64,000 bases of DNA, from NCBI RefSeq assembly GCF_004216905.1, contig NZ_SGXJ01000004.1, forward strand, positions 310,001 through 374,000. Reading direction: 5' to 3'. A program made the translations under genes and the position numbers. Every line of letters begins with the position of its first letter. Position 1 is the first letter of the stretch. This DNA is from Kribbella sp. VKM Ac-2569. Lineage in GTDB: Bacteria; Actinomycetota; Actinomycetes; Propionibacteriales; Kribbellaceae. The notes beneath the pieces were generated by a model. That model ran no database searches and was not told the origin of the DNA. It saw only the letters and a list, made by a program, of their open reading frames with translations. Below are positions 45,704 through 54,100 of the stretch, piece after piece.

Positions 45704-46656
45704 CAGCCGGTGGTCTGGAAGGTGCGGCGGTAATCCTGTGGTGGCACGCCCACCACCCTACGGAAGTGGTGCCGCAGCAGTGCGGCCGTCCCGAATCCTG
45801 ACTCGGCGGCGATCTGCTCGATGCCCATCCGGGTCTGCTCGAGCAGCGTGCGGGCGCGCAGGACACGCTGGGTGGTCACCCACTTGAGTGGCGTCGTACC
45901 GGTCTCGGCGACGAAGCGGCGGGCGAAGGTGCGCTCCGACATCTGTGCGCGCCGGGCCAGTGCGGGCACGGTGTGGTCGACGGTCAGGTTGTCGACCATC
46001 CAGTCGAGGACGGGCTGCAGGCTCTCCCCGGACGACTCCGGCACCGGTACGTCGACGTACTGCCGCTGGCCGCCGTCGCGCTGTGGCGGGACCACCATCC
46101 GGCGGGCGATCCGGGTTGCGACGGCGCTGCCGAGCTCGCGGCGTACCAGGTGCAGGGCGGCGTCGATCCCGGCCGCGGTGCCGGCGCTGGTGATGATGTT
46201 GCCGTCGTCGACGAACAGCACGTCCGGGTCGAGCTTCGCGGCCGGGAACTGGTCGTGGAACTTGTCGATGTAGCGCCAGTGCGTCGTGCAGGCCCTGCCC
46301 TCGAGCAGACCGGCGGCCCCGAGGACGAACGCGCCCGAGCAGACCGTCAGCAGGATCGCGCCGCGCGCCTCGGCCCGCCGGAGCGCGTCCAGGATCCGCT
46401 CGTCGTACGCGTGCCGCCAGGTCGTGGCCGGGATGCCGATCAGGTCGGCGTCCTCGAGCTCTTCCAGCCCGTACGGCGCGACCACCTGGGAGTGGGAGCT
46501 CGTCTCCATCGGCACGCCCGGCGTGGTCGAGCACACCTTGAAGTCGAACGGCGGCACACCGTCGTCGGTGCGGTCGATTCCGAAGACCTCGGCCAGGACT
46601 CCGAACTCGAACAGGGCGACGTCCTCCATCAGGACGACGGCGATCTTCTGCAGCAT
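45703..46656 (-). CDS. GlxA-type regulator (DJ-1/PfpI domain plus AraC HTH)
   Basis: 317 residues. N-terminal DJ-1/PfpI-like domain (about 1-175: 'KIAVVLMEDVALFEFGVLAE', the nucleophile-elbow-like 'LLTVCSGAFVLGAAGLLEG' with Cys, 'NIITSAGTAAGIDAALHLV') and a C-terminal AraC HTH (about 215-315: 'LARRAQMSERTFARRFVAET', 'IEQIAAESGFGTAALLRHHF'). Heads a two-gene operon with a GNAT gene and is divergent from a small membrane-protein gene across a strikingly symmetric region of TGGCA half-sites. Confidence 0.93.
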   Translation of the reverse strand: MLQKIAVVLMEDVALFEFGVLAEVFGIDRTDDGVPPFDFKVCSTTPGVPMETSSHSQVVAPYGLEELEDADLIGIPATTWRHAYDERILDALRRAEARGAILLTVCSGAFVLGAAGLLEGRACTTHWRYIDKFHDQFPAAKLDPDVLFVDDGNIITSAGTAAGIDAALHLVRRELGSAVATRIARRMVVPPQRDGGQRQYVDVPVPESSGESLQPVLDWMVDNLTVDHTVPALARRAQMSERTFARRFVAETGTTPLKWVTTQRVLRARTLLEQTRMGIEQIAAESGFGTAALLRHHFRRVVGVPPQDYRRTFQTTG

Positions 46657-46665
46657 CTCGCCAGT

Positions 46666-46740
46666 ATGGCAGTAATTTGTCGGACTATGTCAATAGTGCC
46701 ACTAGTGGCAGGATCTGATAGATGGAAGCATTACTGCCAT
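46666..46740. promoter_or_regulatory. Concentric symmetric operator of the GlxA-type regulator
   Basis: Outer arms ATGGCAGTAAT (46666-46676) and ATTACTGCCAT (46730-46740), an 11-bp perfect inverted repeat, are centred within half a base of the perfect palindrome TGCCACTAGTGGCA (46697-46710). TGGCA thus occurs four times, twice per strand, as expected for AraC-type dimers. The right arm covers the ATG of the small gene. Confidence 0.75.
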
Positions 46741-47002
46741 GACCGGATACATCGTTCTCGTAGTCATCGTGCTGGCCGTGATCGCGGCTCTGGAGATCAG
46801 CAACAGGCGCAACTCGACCGGCCCGGCGGCCGGACCGCGGGGCGCCTGGATCGCCGACGATCGTGACGTGGCCCGGACCAAGCTGGACCTGCTCGCCCTC
46901 GGCGCAGCGGCCAAGCCCTTCAACCACAAGCCTGCTTCCACCACCGGGACCGTGCACACCATCCGCACGACCCGCTTGCACCACGGCCGTCACGCGGCCT
47001 GA
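46739..47002 (+). CDS. Small single-TM protein divergent from the GlxA-type regulator
   Basis: 87 residues. One N-terminal helix ('YIVLVVIVLAVIAALEI', about 4-20), then a basic, flexible tail ('SNRRNSTGPAAGPRGAW', 'TIRTTRLHHGRHAA'). I do not recognise a family. Its start codon lies in the right arm of the operator, leaving no room for a normal ribosome site, so it is probably read from a leaderless or very short leader transcript. Expected to be controlled by the GlxA-type regulator. The end overlaps the repaired DUF418 gene by 13 nt. Confidence 0.68.
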   Translation: MTGYIVLVVIVLAVIAALEISNRRNSTGPAAGPRGAWIADDRDVARTKLDLLALGAAAKPFNHKPASTTGTVHTIRTTRLHHGRHAA

Positions 47003-48158
47003 AGCCGCCAGCTGGGGGTGGTCGCGTTGGTGACCGCCCGCAGCACCCCTTCGACCGGCCGTAGCGGAAGCTGCTGAGCCAGACATGGCTCAGCAGCACC
47101 TGCAGGACGAAGATGCCGACCGCGAGGCCCACCGTCTCCAATGGAGACACCTGACCCGCCAGTCCGAAGCCGACACCGGTGAAGATCACCATGGTCGCCA
47201 CTGACTGCCCCAGGTAGTTCGACAAGGCCATCTGGCCGGCCGGCGCGAGTAGTTGGCGGATGTCCTGCCCGAGGTCCGAGTGCATGATCCGCAGCAGTGA
47301 AGCGACGTACGCCGCAGTCAGGAACGGTGCTGTCATCACACTCATCAGCACTGCCCTGGTATCGCCGTTACCGCCCGACGCGTAGACGAGCCCGCCGGTG
47401 ATACCGATCGCGAAGCCGACCAGCTGGATGAGCCGCAGCAGCGCATCGGCCCCGTGCGTGTTCTGCAGCAGTCGCCGTCGACCGGACACCATGCCGATCA
47501 GGAACGCTGCCAGCGTGGTCGGGCCTTGCACTGTCAGCAGCGAGAGGCCGTACGTCGGGAGCGCGCGGACGTGCTCGCCGATGACATCGCTGAACGACCC
47601 CGCCAGGTTCGCAGTCGTCTCCTGTGCGGCTGCTACTGCCGTGGTGGGGTCCATGAACTGCGTGCTGTCGACGAAAAGCGCAGCGACAGCCAGGGTGATG
47701 AAGAGGTACACGTAGATGACTCCTGCGACCAGGAGCGCCGTACGGTCCTTCACTCGGCGCATGGCGAGCAGGACCAGGCCGATGATCGCGTAGACGCTCA
47801 GGATGTCGCCGGTGATCAGGAAGACACCGTGCAGTGCACCGAGCACGAACAGGCCGCCGAGCCGCCGCAGCATGCGCGGTCTGAACGCTGCACCCGCCCG
47901 CTGCGCCGCCTCCATCTGCAACTGGAAGCTGTATCCGAACAGGAACGAGAACAGCAGGTAGAACTTCATGTCCACGAACGCCGAGGACAGCCAGTGGACG
48001 GCGTGGTCGAGCCAGGAGTCGTACGCCGGATTCTGCGCCAGGTGGATCGGGAACCCGGAGGCGGCGAAGGTGATGTTCACGATCAAGATGCCCAGGAGGG
48101 CGAAACCACGCAGCGCGTCGATGTCCTGAATCCGCGTTCGATCGAGTACCTGGCTCAT
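46920..48158 (-). CDS. DUF418 family membrane protein with apparent 3' frameshift
   Basis: As read, 412 residues from the ATG at 48158 (GGAG upstream) to a stop at 46920. Eight or so helices with DUF418 marks: 'RIQDIDALRGFALLGILIVN' and 'LAPAGQMALSNYLGQSVATM'. The last part is wrong: after 'SHVWLSSFRYG' the reading becomes 'RSKGCCGRSPTRPPP', unlike any DUF418 end. One added base near 47057 gives 'FRYGPVEGVLRAVTN' and a stop at 46990, the normal C-terminus (FRYGPxE). So the coding end is probably 46990, with either a real deletion in GGCCGG or a sequence error. Function unknown. Confidence 0.83.
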   Translation of the reverse strand: MSQVLDRTRIQDIDALRGFALLGILIVNITFAASGFPIHLAQNPAYDSWLDHAVHWLSSAFVDMKFYLLFSFLFGYSFQLQMEAAQRAGAAFRPRMLRRLGGLFVLGALHGVFLITGDILSVYAIIGLVLLAMRRVKDRTALLVAGVIYVYLFITLAVAALFVDSTQFMDPTTAVAAAQETTANLAGSFSDVIGEHVRALPTYGLSLLTVQGPTTLAAFLIGMVSGRRRLLQNTHGADALLRLIQLVGFAIGITGGLVYASGGNGDTRAVLMSVMTAPFLTAAYVASLLRIMHSDLGQDIRQLLAPAGQMALSNYLGQSVATMVIFTGVGFGLAGQVSPLETVGLAVGIFVLQVLLSHVWLSSFRYGRSKGCCGRSPTRPPPAGGFRPRDGRGASGSCGWCARSRWWKQACG

Positions 48159-48215
48159 GCACTCCAGCACATCAGGGCAACCCTGAGTGCACAGTCGCGC
48201 TGAATCCTCCTCGAA

Positions 48216-48233
48216 GGTAGAGCTACCTCTACC
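48216..48233. promoter_or_regulatory. 7-bp inverted repeat between DUF418 and methyltransferase genes
   Basis: GGTAGAG (48216-48222), CTAC, CTCTACC (48227-48233), 10 nt upstream of the methyltransferase GTG and 58 nt upstream of the DUF418 start. Operator candidate for the divergent pair. Confidence 0.45.
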
Positions 48234-48242
48234 CTCAAACGT

Positions 48243-49064
48243 GTGAGTGACTATCGCGAGGTCAACCGGGCGAACTGGGACGAGCGGGTGCCGGCGCACG
48301 TGGCGTCGCCCAGCTACCACGTGGACGACTTCCTCGCCGACCCGTCGTACCTCAGCGAAGTGGTCCGGTTCGACCGGCCGCGGCTCGGTGACGTCAGTGG
48401 GCTGCGCGGCGTACACCTTCAGTGCCACATCGGCACTGACACCGTGTCACTCGCGCGGCTCGGGGCGCGGATGAGTGCGTTGGACTTCTCAGAGCCGGCC
48501 GTCGAGCACGGTCGGTCGTTGGCCGCACGGCTCGGGTTGTCGGTCGACTTCCACGTGGCTGATGCGTACGACGCGGTGCGGGTGCTGGGCGCGTCGGCGT
48601 ACGACTTCGTGTACACCGGGATCGGGGCGCTGTGCTGGCTGCCGGACATTGGCAGATGGGCGCAGGTCGTCGCCGGGTTACTGAAGCCGGGCGGGCGGCT
48701 GTTCGTCCGTGAGGGCCATCCGATGCTGGGCACCCTGGAGCCGGGTGAGCGGTACGCCGACGTGCGGTACCCGTATTTCGAGACCGCGGACCCGAGCGTG
48801 GTCGACGAAGGTGGGACCTACGTCGAGACCGACGCCGAGTTCAACAGCACCATGACGCACGAGTGGAACCACGGCCTCGGCGAGACCATCACCGCCGTCC
48901 AGACGGCCGGTCTGGTGTTCGACTCACTCACCGAGCACGACAGCGCACCGTGGAATGCCCTGCCCGGCCTGATGACCGAGGACGCCGAAGGTGAGTGGCG
49001 CCTGACGGAGAACCCGCACCGCCTGGCCGCCACCTACACCTTGCAGGCCCACAAGCCTCAGTGA
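48243..49064 (+). CDS. Class I SAM-dependent methyltransferase
   Basis: 273 residues from the GTG at 48243, no Shine-Dalgarno. Motif I is unusual ('GVHLQCHIGTDTVSLARLGA', about 56-75; usually DxGxG), with the acidic strand end 'MSALDFSEPAVEHGRSLAAR' and motif III 'LLKPGGRLFVREGHPML'. This variant H/Q-C-H-I-G-T-D is typical of a group of small-molecule methyltransferases in actinobacteria. Acceptor unknown. One in-frame TTA codon (48678) may make translation depend on the rare leucyl tRNA. Overlaps the convergent 46-residue gene by 7 nt. Confidence 0.9.
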   Translation: MSDYREVNRANWDERVPAHVASPSYHVDDFLADPSYLSEVVRFDRPRLGDVSGLRGVHLQCHIGTDTVSLARLGARMSALDFSEPAVEHGRSLAARLGLSVDFHVADAYDAVRVLGASAYDFVYTGIGALCWLPDIGRWAQVVAGLLKPGGRLFVREGHPMLGTLEPGERYADVRYPYFETADPSVVDEGGTYVETDAEFNSTMTHEWNHGLGETITAVQTAGLVFDSLTEHDSAPWNALPGLMTEDAEGEWRLTENPHRLAATYTLQAHKPQ

Positions 49065-49198
49065 GCCCTGCGCTGCTGCACCTTCTGAACCGCCTGCTTG
49101 ATCTTCTGCTGGTTCTCCGGCTTGCTCAGTTCGCGCTGCGCGACCTGAACCAACTTGGCCACGACAGCTCCCTTGAGCATCGTCTTCACAAACCCCAT
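49058..49198 (-). CDS. Conserved-looking 46-residue small protein
   Basis: Too short to be called by length alone, but well supported: ATG at 49198 with GGGAGG 6 nt upstream. The protein starts 'MGFVKTMLKGAVVAKLVQVA', an amphipathic helix, and goes on 'QRELSKPENQQKIKQAVQKV', a Lys/Gln-rich helix. The pattern looks like a membrane-associating helix plus a coiled coil. No family name known to me. The stop lies inside the end of the methyltransferase gene. Confidence 0.65.
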   Translation of the reverse strand: MGFVKTMLKGAVVAKLVQVAQRELSKPENQQKIKQAVQKVQQRRAH

Positions 49199-49300
49199 CA
49201 GGGCCTCCCTACTCTGTTGCCCCCGAAACTACCGCCCGGCACAACCATCCTCCATGGGTGATCCACCGGAACTGTCCCTGGCGTCAGGCACACTAGGAGG

Positions 49301-50158
49301 GTGCCTGAGTTGCCGGAGGTTGAGTCGCTGGCCGTGTTTCTGCGGGAGCGGGCGGTTGGGCATGCCTTTGTGCGGGCCGACATCACGGCGATCAGTGCGC
49401 TGAAAACCTACGACCCGCCGATCTCGGCGATGGTCGGGTTGCTGATCGACGACGTGCAGCGGCACGGGAAGTTCCTGGACATCTCCGCGCAGGGCGTGCA
49501 TCTGGTGATCCACCTGGCCCGGGCGGGCTGGCTGCGGTGGAAGGACGAGCAGTCGACCGGCCTGGTGCGCCCGGGCAAGGGGCCGATCGCGCTCCGGACG
49601 GTCCTCGACGACGGCTCCGGGTTCGACCTGACCGAGGCCGGGACCCAGAAGAAACTCGCGGTGTACGTCGTGCGCGACGTCGCCGAGGTGCCTGGGATTG
49701 CCCGTCTCGGACCGGACCCGTTCACGCTGTCGCTCGAGGACTTCGGCGAGATCCTGAAACGCCAGGGCCGGGTCCAGCTCAAGGGCGTCCTGCGGAGCCA
49801 GTCCGTGATCGCCGGCATCGGCAACGCATACTCGGACGAGATCCTGCACGTCGCGAAGATGAGCCCCTTCAAACCGGCGTCGAACCTGTCCGACGACGAG
49901 CTCCAGACCCTGTACGACGCGATGCGCGAAACCCTCAAGGACGCGGTCGACCGCTCCGCCGGCCTCGCCGTCCAGGACCTGAAGTCGGAGAAGAAGTCCG
50001 GTCTGCGCGTGCACGGCCGCAAGGGCCAGAAGTGCCCGATCTGCGGCGACATCGTCCGCGAGGTGAGCTTCGCCGACTCCTCCCTGCAGTACTGCGCGAC
50101 CTGCCAGACCGGCGGCAAACCGCTGGCCGACCGGAGGTTGTCGAAGCTGCTCAAGTAG
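49301..50158 (+). CDS. Fpg/Nei family DNA glycosylase (AP lyase)
   Basis: 285 residues. The exact N-terminus 'PELPEVESLAVFLRERAVG' (catalytic Pro2, Glu3) fixes the GTG start at 49301. Also 'DVQRHGKFLDISAQGVH' (the beta-hairpin Lys), H2TH region 'LKGVLRSQSVIAGIGNAYSD', and a C-terminal zinc finger 'KCPICGDIVREVSF' and 'YCATCQTGGKPLADRRL' (two C-x-x-C pairs). Removes oxidised bases in base-excision repair. AGGAGG abuts the GTG with zero spacing, odd for a Shine-Dalgarno; a leaderless mRNA or weak initiation may result. Confidence 0.93.
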   Translation: MPELPEVESLAVFLRERAVGHAFVRADITAISALKTYDPPISAMVGLLIDDVQRHGKFLDISAQGVHLVIHLARAGWLRWKDEQSTGLVRPGKGPIALRTVLDDGSGFDLTEAGTQKKLAVYVVRDVAEVPGIARLGPDPFTLSLEDFGEILKRQGRVQLKGVLRSQSVIAGIGNAYSDEILHVAKMSPFKPASNLSDDELQTLYDAMRETLKDAVDRSAGLAVQDLKSEKKSGLRVHGRKGQKCPICGDIVREVSFADSSLQYCATCQTGGKPLADRRLSKLLK

Positions 50159-50169
50159 GTTCCCTCCTC

Positions 50170-50601
50170 ATGCGGAAGATCTACGTGGCAGCAGACATCT
50201 ACATGATTCTCGGCTTGCTCAGCGGGCTGTACTACCGCGAGTTCACCAAGCTGAACGACTTCACCGGCGACACGCAACTCAGCGTCGTCCACACCCACAT
50301 CCTGGCGTTGGGCATGCTGTTCTTCCTGGTCGTGCTCGCGCTCGAGAAGGTCTTCACCCTGACCGCGGGCAAGCTGTTCACCGCGTTCTTCTGGGTCTAC
50401 AACGCGGGCCTCGCGCTCACCGTCGGGCTGATGATCGTCCGCGGGTCCATGACCGTGCTCGGCCACGAGCCCGGCGCCGCCCTCGACGGCATCTCCGGCC
50501 TGGGCCACATCACCATCACCCTCGGCCTGATCTTCTTCTTCGTGAACCTCGGCAAGTGCCTCCACGCCCAGGAGAAGACCGAGAAGGTCGAAGCCGCCTG
50601 A
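50170..50601 (+). CDS. DUF2871 family four-helix membrane protein
   Basis: 143 residues, ATG at 50170, 11 nt past the glycosylase stop, probably co-transcribed. Four helices with the family's His-containing lines: 'AADIYMILGLLSGLYYREFT', 'LSVVHTHILALGMLFFLVVL' and 'GISGLGHITITLGLIFFFVN'. The conserved His-x-His suggests a metal or haem site, but the function is unknown. Confidence 0.88.
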   Translation: MRKIYVAADIYMILGLLSGLYYREFTKLNDFTGDTQLSVVHTHILALGMLFFLVVLALEKVFTLTAGKLFTAFFWVYNAGLALTVGLMIVRGSMTVLGHEPGAALDGISGLGHITITLGLIFFFVNLGKCLHAQEKTEKVEAA

Positions 50602-50637
50602 GTCAGGAATCCGCCGTCCGCTGTCAACGTGTAATCC

Positions 50638-50668
50638 GGACTCCGGGCAGCCGCCTGCCCCCGGGTCT
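50638..50668. terminator. Weak hairpin after the DUF2871 gene
   Basis: GGGCAG (50645-50650) pairs with CTGCCC (50655-50660) around CCGC, with partly matched GAC/GTC flanks. Possible terminator ahead of the rhodanese gene. Confidence 0.35.
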
Positions 50669-50683
50669 GACATGCTTGGGGGC

Positions 50684-51007
50684 ATGTTCCGGAACCAGGA
50701 GATTCCTTCGGTCGTGGTGGCTGAGCTCGACGACGACCTGTTGACGAAGGCCTTCGTGCTCGACGTGCGGGAGCCGGACGAGTGGGACCGTGGGCACATC
50801 GAGGGCGCCACGCACATCCCGCTCGGCGAGCTGCAGGAGCGGGTCGGCGAGGTGCCGCTGGACCAGAAGGTGCTCTGCGTATGCGCGGTCGGCGGCCGTT
50901 CCGGCATGGCCACCCAGTTCCTGAACCAGCTCGGCCGCGAGGCGATCAACCTCGACGGCGGCATGCACGCCTGGCAGACCTCCGGGCGCCCCGTCGCCAC
51001 GAACTGA
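50684..51007 (+). CDS. Single-domain rhodanese-like protein
   Basis: 107 residues from the ATG at 50684, chosen because GGGGG precedes it; a longer start at 50672 is in frame. Complete rhodanese fold: 'AFVLDVREPDEWDRGHIEGA', 'HIPLGELQERVGEVP', and the active-site loop 'LCVCAVGGRSGMATQFL' with the persulfide Cys in CAVGGRS. GlpE/PspE-like sulfurtransferase of the cytoplasm; acceptor unknown. Confidence 0.9.
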   Translation: MFRNQEIPSVVVAELDDDLLTKAFVLDVREPDEWDRGHIEGATHIPLGELQERVGEVPLDQKVLCVCAVGGRSGMATQFLNQLGREAINLDGGMHAWQTSGRPVATN

Positions 51008-51142
51008 GAAGAAAACCTTCCACACGGTGACCGCAGGGGTTACTTTGTCACCGGTCGGTTGATCGGCGTACACCTGCGGCTCATGAGGCGGTAGCGCGCG
51101 CGGCGTCGGATGACCGCGTCCGTCCACCGTGGGGAGGCTCCT

Positions 51143-54100
51143 GTGTCGCTCATCCGTCCCTTGACCACAGCGATCGGCGTAGGTGGCCTGTTGGCCGGCG
51201 TCCTCGTCAGTCCAGCTGCCGGCGAAACGACCACAGGCATCCCGGATGCCGCGATCGCCGAGACCGGCGTACTGACGTCACGTGACGACAGCCCGGTGGC
51301 GCCCGGCGTGAACTACACGTCGTTCGAGCGCCTCGACGCGAAGGGCTGGCAGCGCGGGGACATCCTCGACACCGACCTGGACAAGCACGGCGTGACCGTC
51401 GACCTGGTCAACAACGGCGGGAAGGTGTCCGGCGGGCAGCCGCTCAGCCAGCAGCTCGCCCGCAAAGGCGCGATCGCCGGCGTGAACGGTGACTTCTTCG
51501 ACATCAACGACACCACCGCGCCGCTCGGTGTCGGCGTCGAGCAGAGCGGCAAGCTGCTCAACGCGCCCGCCGCCGGCCACAACGACACCGCGGTGATCGG
51601 CAAGGACGGCCTCGGCAGGATCGCCCAGCTGTTCCTGCAAGGTACGGCGACCGACGACGACGCCACCAAGCTCGAGCTGACCAACCTCAACTCGCCGACC
51701 GTCAACGCCGGCGGGATCGGCCTCTACACCCCGGAGTGGGGCGACGCGGCCCGGACCCGGACCGTGGACGGCCTGCCGACCGTGCGCGAGGTGATCCTTC
51801 GCGACGGTGTGGTCGTCTCCTCGGCAACCACTCCGGCCACCACCCCGTTGGCAGCAGGAGAGCAGGCGCTGATCGGCCGCGAGGCCGGCGCCGAGGCGCT
51901 CACCGCGTTCGAGGTGGGCGACAAGGTCGGCGTCGAGTACGGCCTGCGCCCGGACGCAGGTGAGGTGGCCGCCGCCGTCAGCGGCAACTACCAGCTCGCG
52001 AAGGACGGCAAGGTCCCGGACACCGTGCCGGACGCCGACCTCGCGCCGCGCACTGCGATCGGCTTCGACGCCGACGGGAGCCGGATGATCCTGCTCACCG
52101 TCGACGGCCGGGCCACCGGTTCGCGGGGTCTGTCGCTGAAGGAAATGGGCCAGCTGATGATCAGCCTCGGGGCTGACGACGCGCTCAACCTGGACGGCGG
52201 CGGTTCCTCGACGATGCTCGCCCGGACCCCGGGCAAGGCCGCGCCGGAGGTCGTGAACGACCCGTCCGACGGTGGCGAGCGACTGATCCCGAACGGACTG
52301 GGCCTGGTCCCGGTCAAGGGCTCCGGTCAGCTCAAGGGCTTCCGCGTCGAGGCCGTCGGCACGTCCGAGGAGAGCCCCGACACCGACCTCTCCCGCAGCT
52401 CCCGCGTCCTCACCGGACTCAGCCGAGTCCTCAGCGCCACGGGCCACGACGAGACCTACGCGCCCGCGACCGGTACGCCGTTCTGGTACGCCGGCAGCAA
52501 CGTCCGCGTCGACCAGCACGGTGTGGTCATCGGCCGCCGCGCCGGCGACGCGATCGTCACCGCGACCCGTGGTGCGGCGAACGGAAGGTTCCCGATGACA
52601 GTCCTCGGTACGCCGACCCGACTGGCGCCCTCGACCCGGCAGGTGTCGCTCGCCGACGCCGCCGCCAAGGGCTTCTTCGAGGTCGACGGGTACGACGCCG
52701 ACGGGTTCTCCACCTGGATCGAGCCGCGCGACGTCAAGCTCAGCTACGACCCGGCGCTGGTGAAGATCGTTGCGAAGGGCAATGGTTTCGAGGTCGCCGC
52801 GGTGAGCAGCGAGGCCGTCTCGGCCGTGGTGACCGCGACCGTCGGCACGCTCAGCACGCAGCTCAGCATCACGGCCGGCCTGACCAGCACGGTGGTTGAC
52901 GAGCTCGACGACGTCACCAAGTGGGCAGCGAACGCCGTACCGGCCGGTGCCGCGACGGCGACGCGGTCCGCTGCGGAAGGGCATGACGGCGGGCAGGCGA
53001 TCGCGCTCGACTACTCGCTGACGGGCAGCACTGCCACGCGAGCGGCGTACCTCTCGCAGACTCCGCAGCAGACACTGCCGGGGCAGCCGCAAAAGCTCGG
53101 CGCCTGGGTGTACGGCGACGGCAAGGGAGCGTGGTTGCGCGCCAACGCGTACGACGCGGCCGGTGGTTCGGCGCAGACGCTCAACCTGGCTCCCACGGTC
53201 GACTGGACCGGGTGGAAGTACGTCGAGGCGGACATCCCGTCCGGGCTGACGATGCCACTGCGCTTCTGGCGGATCTACGTCGTCGAGACCTCGCCGACCC
53301 GGCAGTACTCGGGCCGGATCGTCGTCGACGACCTGACCGTCCGCAGCGCGCCGCCGGTGACGATGGATCCGCCGGCGAAGGTGATCGACCCGATGGTCGT
53401 CACCGACGGGACCGTGACCACGAGCGGTCGCTGGCGGTTCGCGGTGATGTCCGACGCGCAGTTCACCTCCGACGACCCGAACTCGGACTACGTGAAGCAG
53501 GCCCGCCGGACGATCCGCGAGGCGCTCGCGCAGAAGCCCGAGTTCCTGGTGATCAACGGCGACTTCGTGGACCGCGCGTTCGGTCCGGACATCGCGCTGG
53601 CCAAGCAGATCATCGACGAGGAGGTGGCCGGCAAGGTACCGGTGCACTACGTGCCGGGCAACCACGAGACCTACGGACCGGGCGACCTGTCCGAGTGGAA
53701 GAAGGTGTTCGGCAACGCGACCAGCACGTTCGACCACCTGGGTACGCGGTTCGTACTGCGGGACTCGTCGCTCGGATCGCTGCGGGCCGGAGGGTTCGAC
53801 CAGATCCTCGATCTCCGCAAACAGCTCGCCGACGCGGCGACGAACAAGTCGATCAAGAACGTCGTGGTGATGGCGCACCACCCGATCGACGACCCGTCGC
53901 CGACGCAGAACTCGCAGCTCGGTGACCGCAAGGAAGCCGCGATGATCGTGAAGTGGCTCGCCGACTTCCGCGCCTCGACCGGCAAGGGTGCGGCCTACAT
54001 GGCGGCGCACGCGGGCACGTTCGCCGCGACCCGGACCGACGGCGTACTGCTCCCGCTGACCGGCAACTCCGGCAAGAGCCCCGCGGCGGCACCGGACGCC

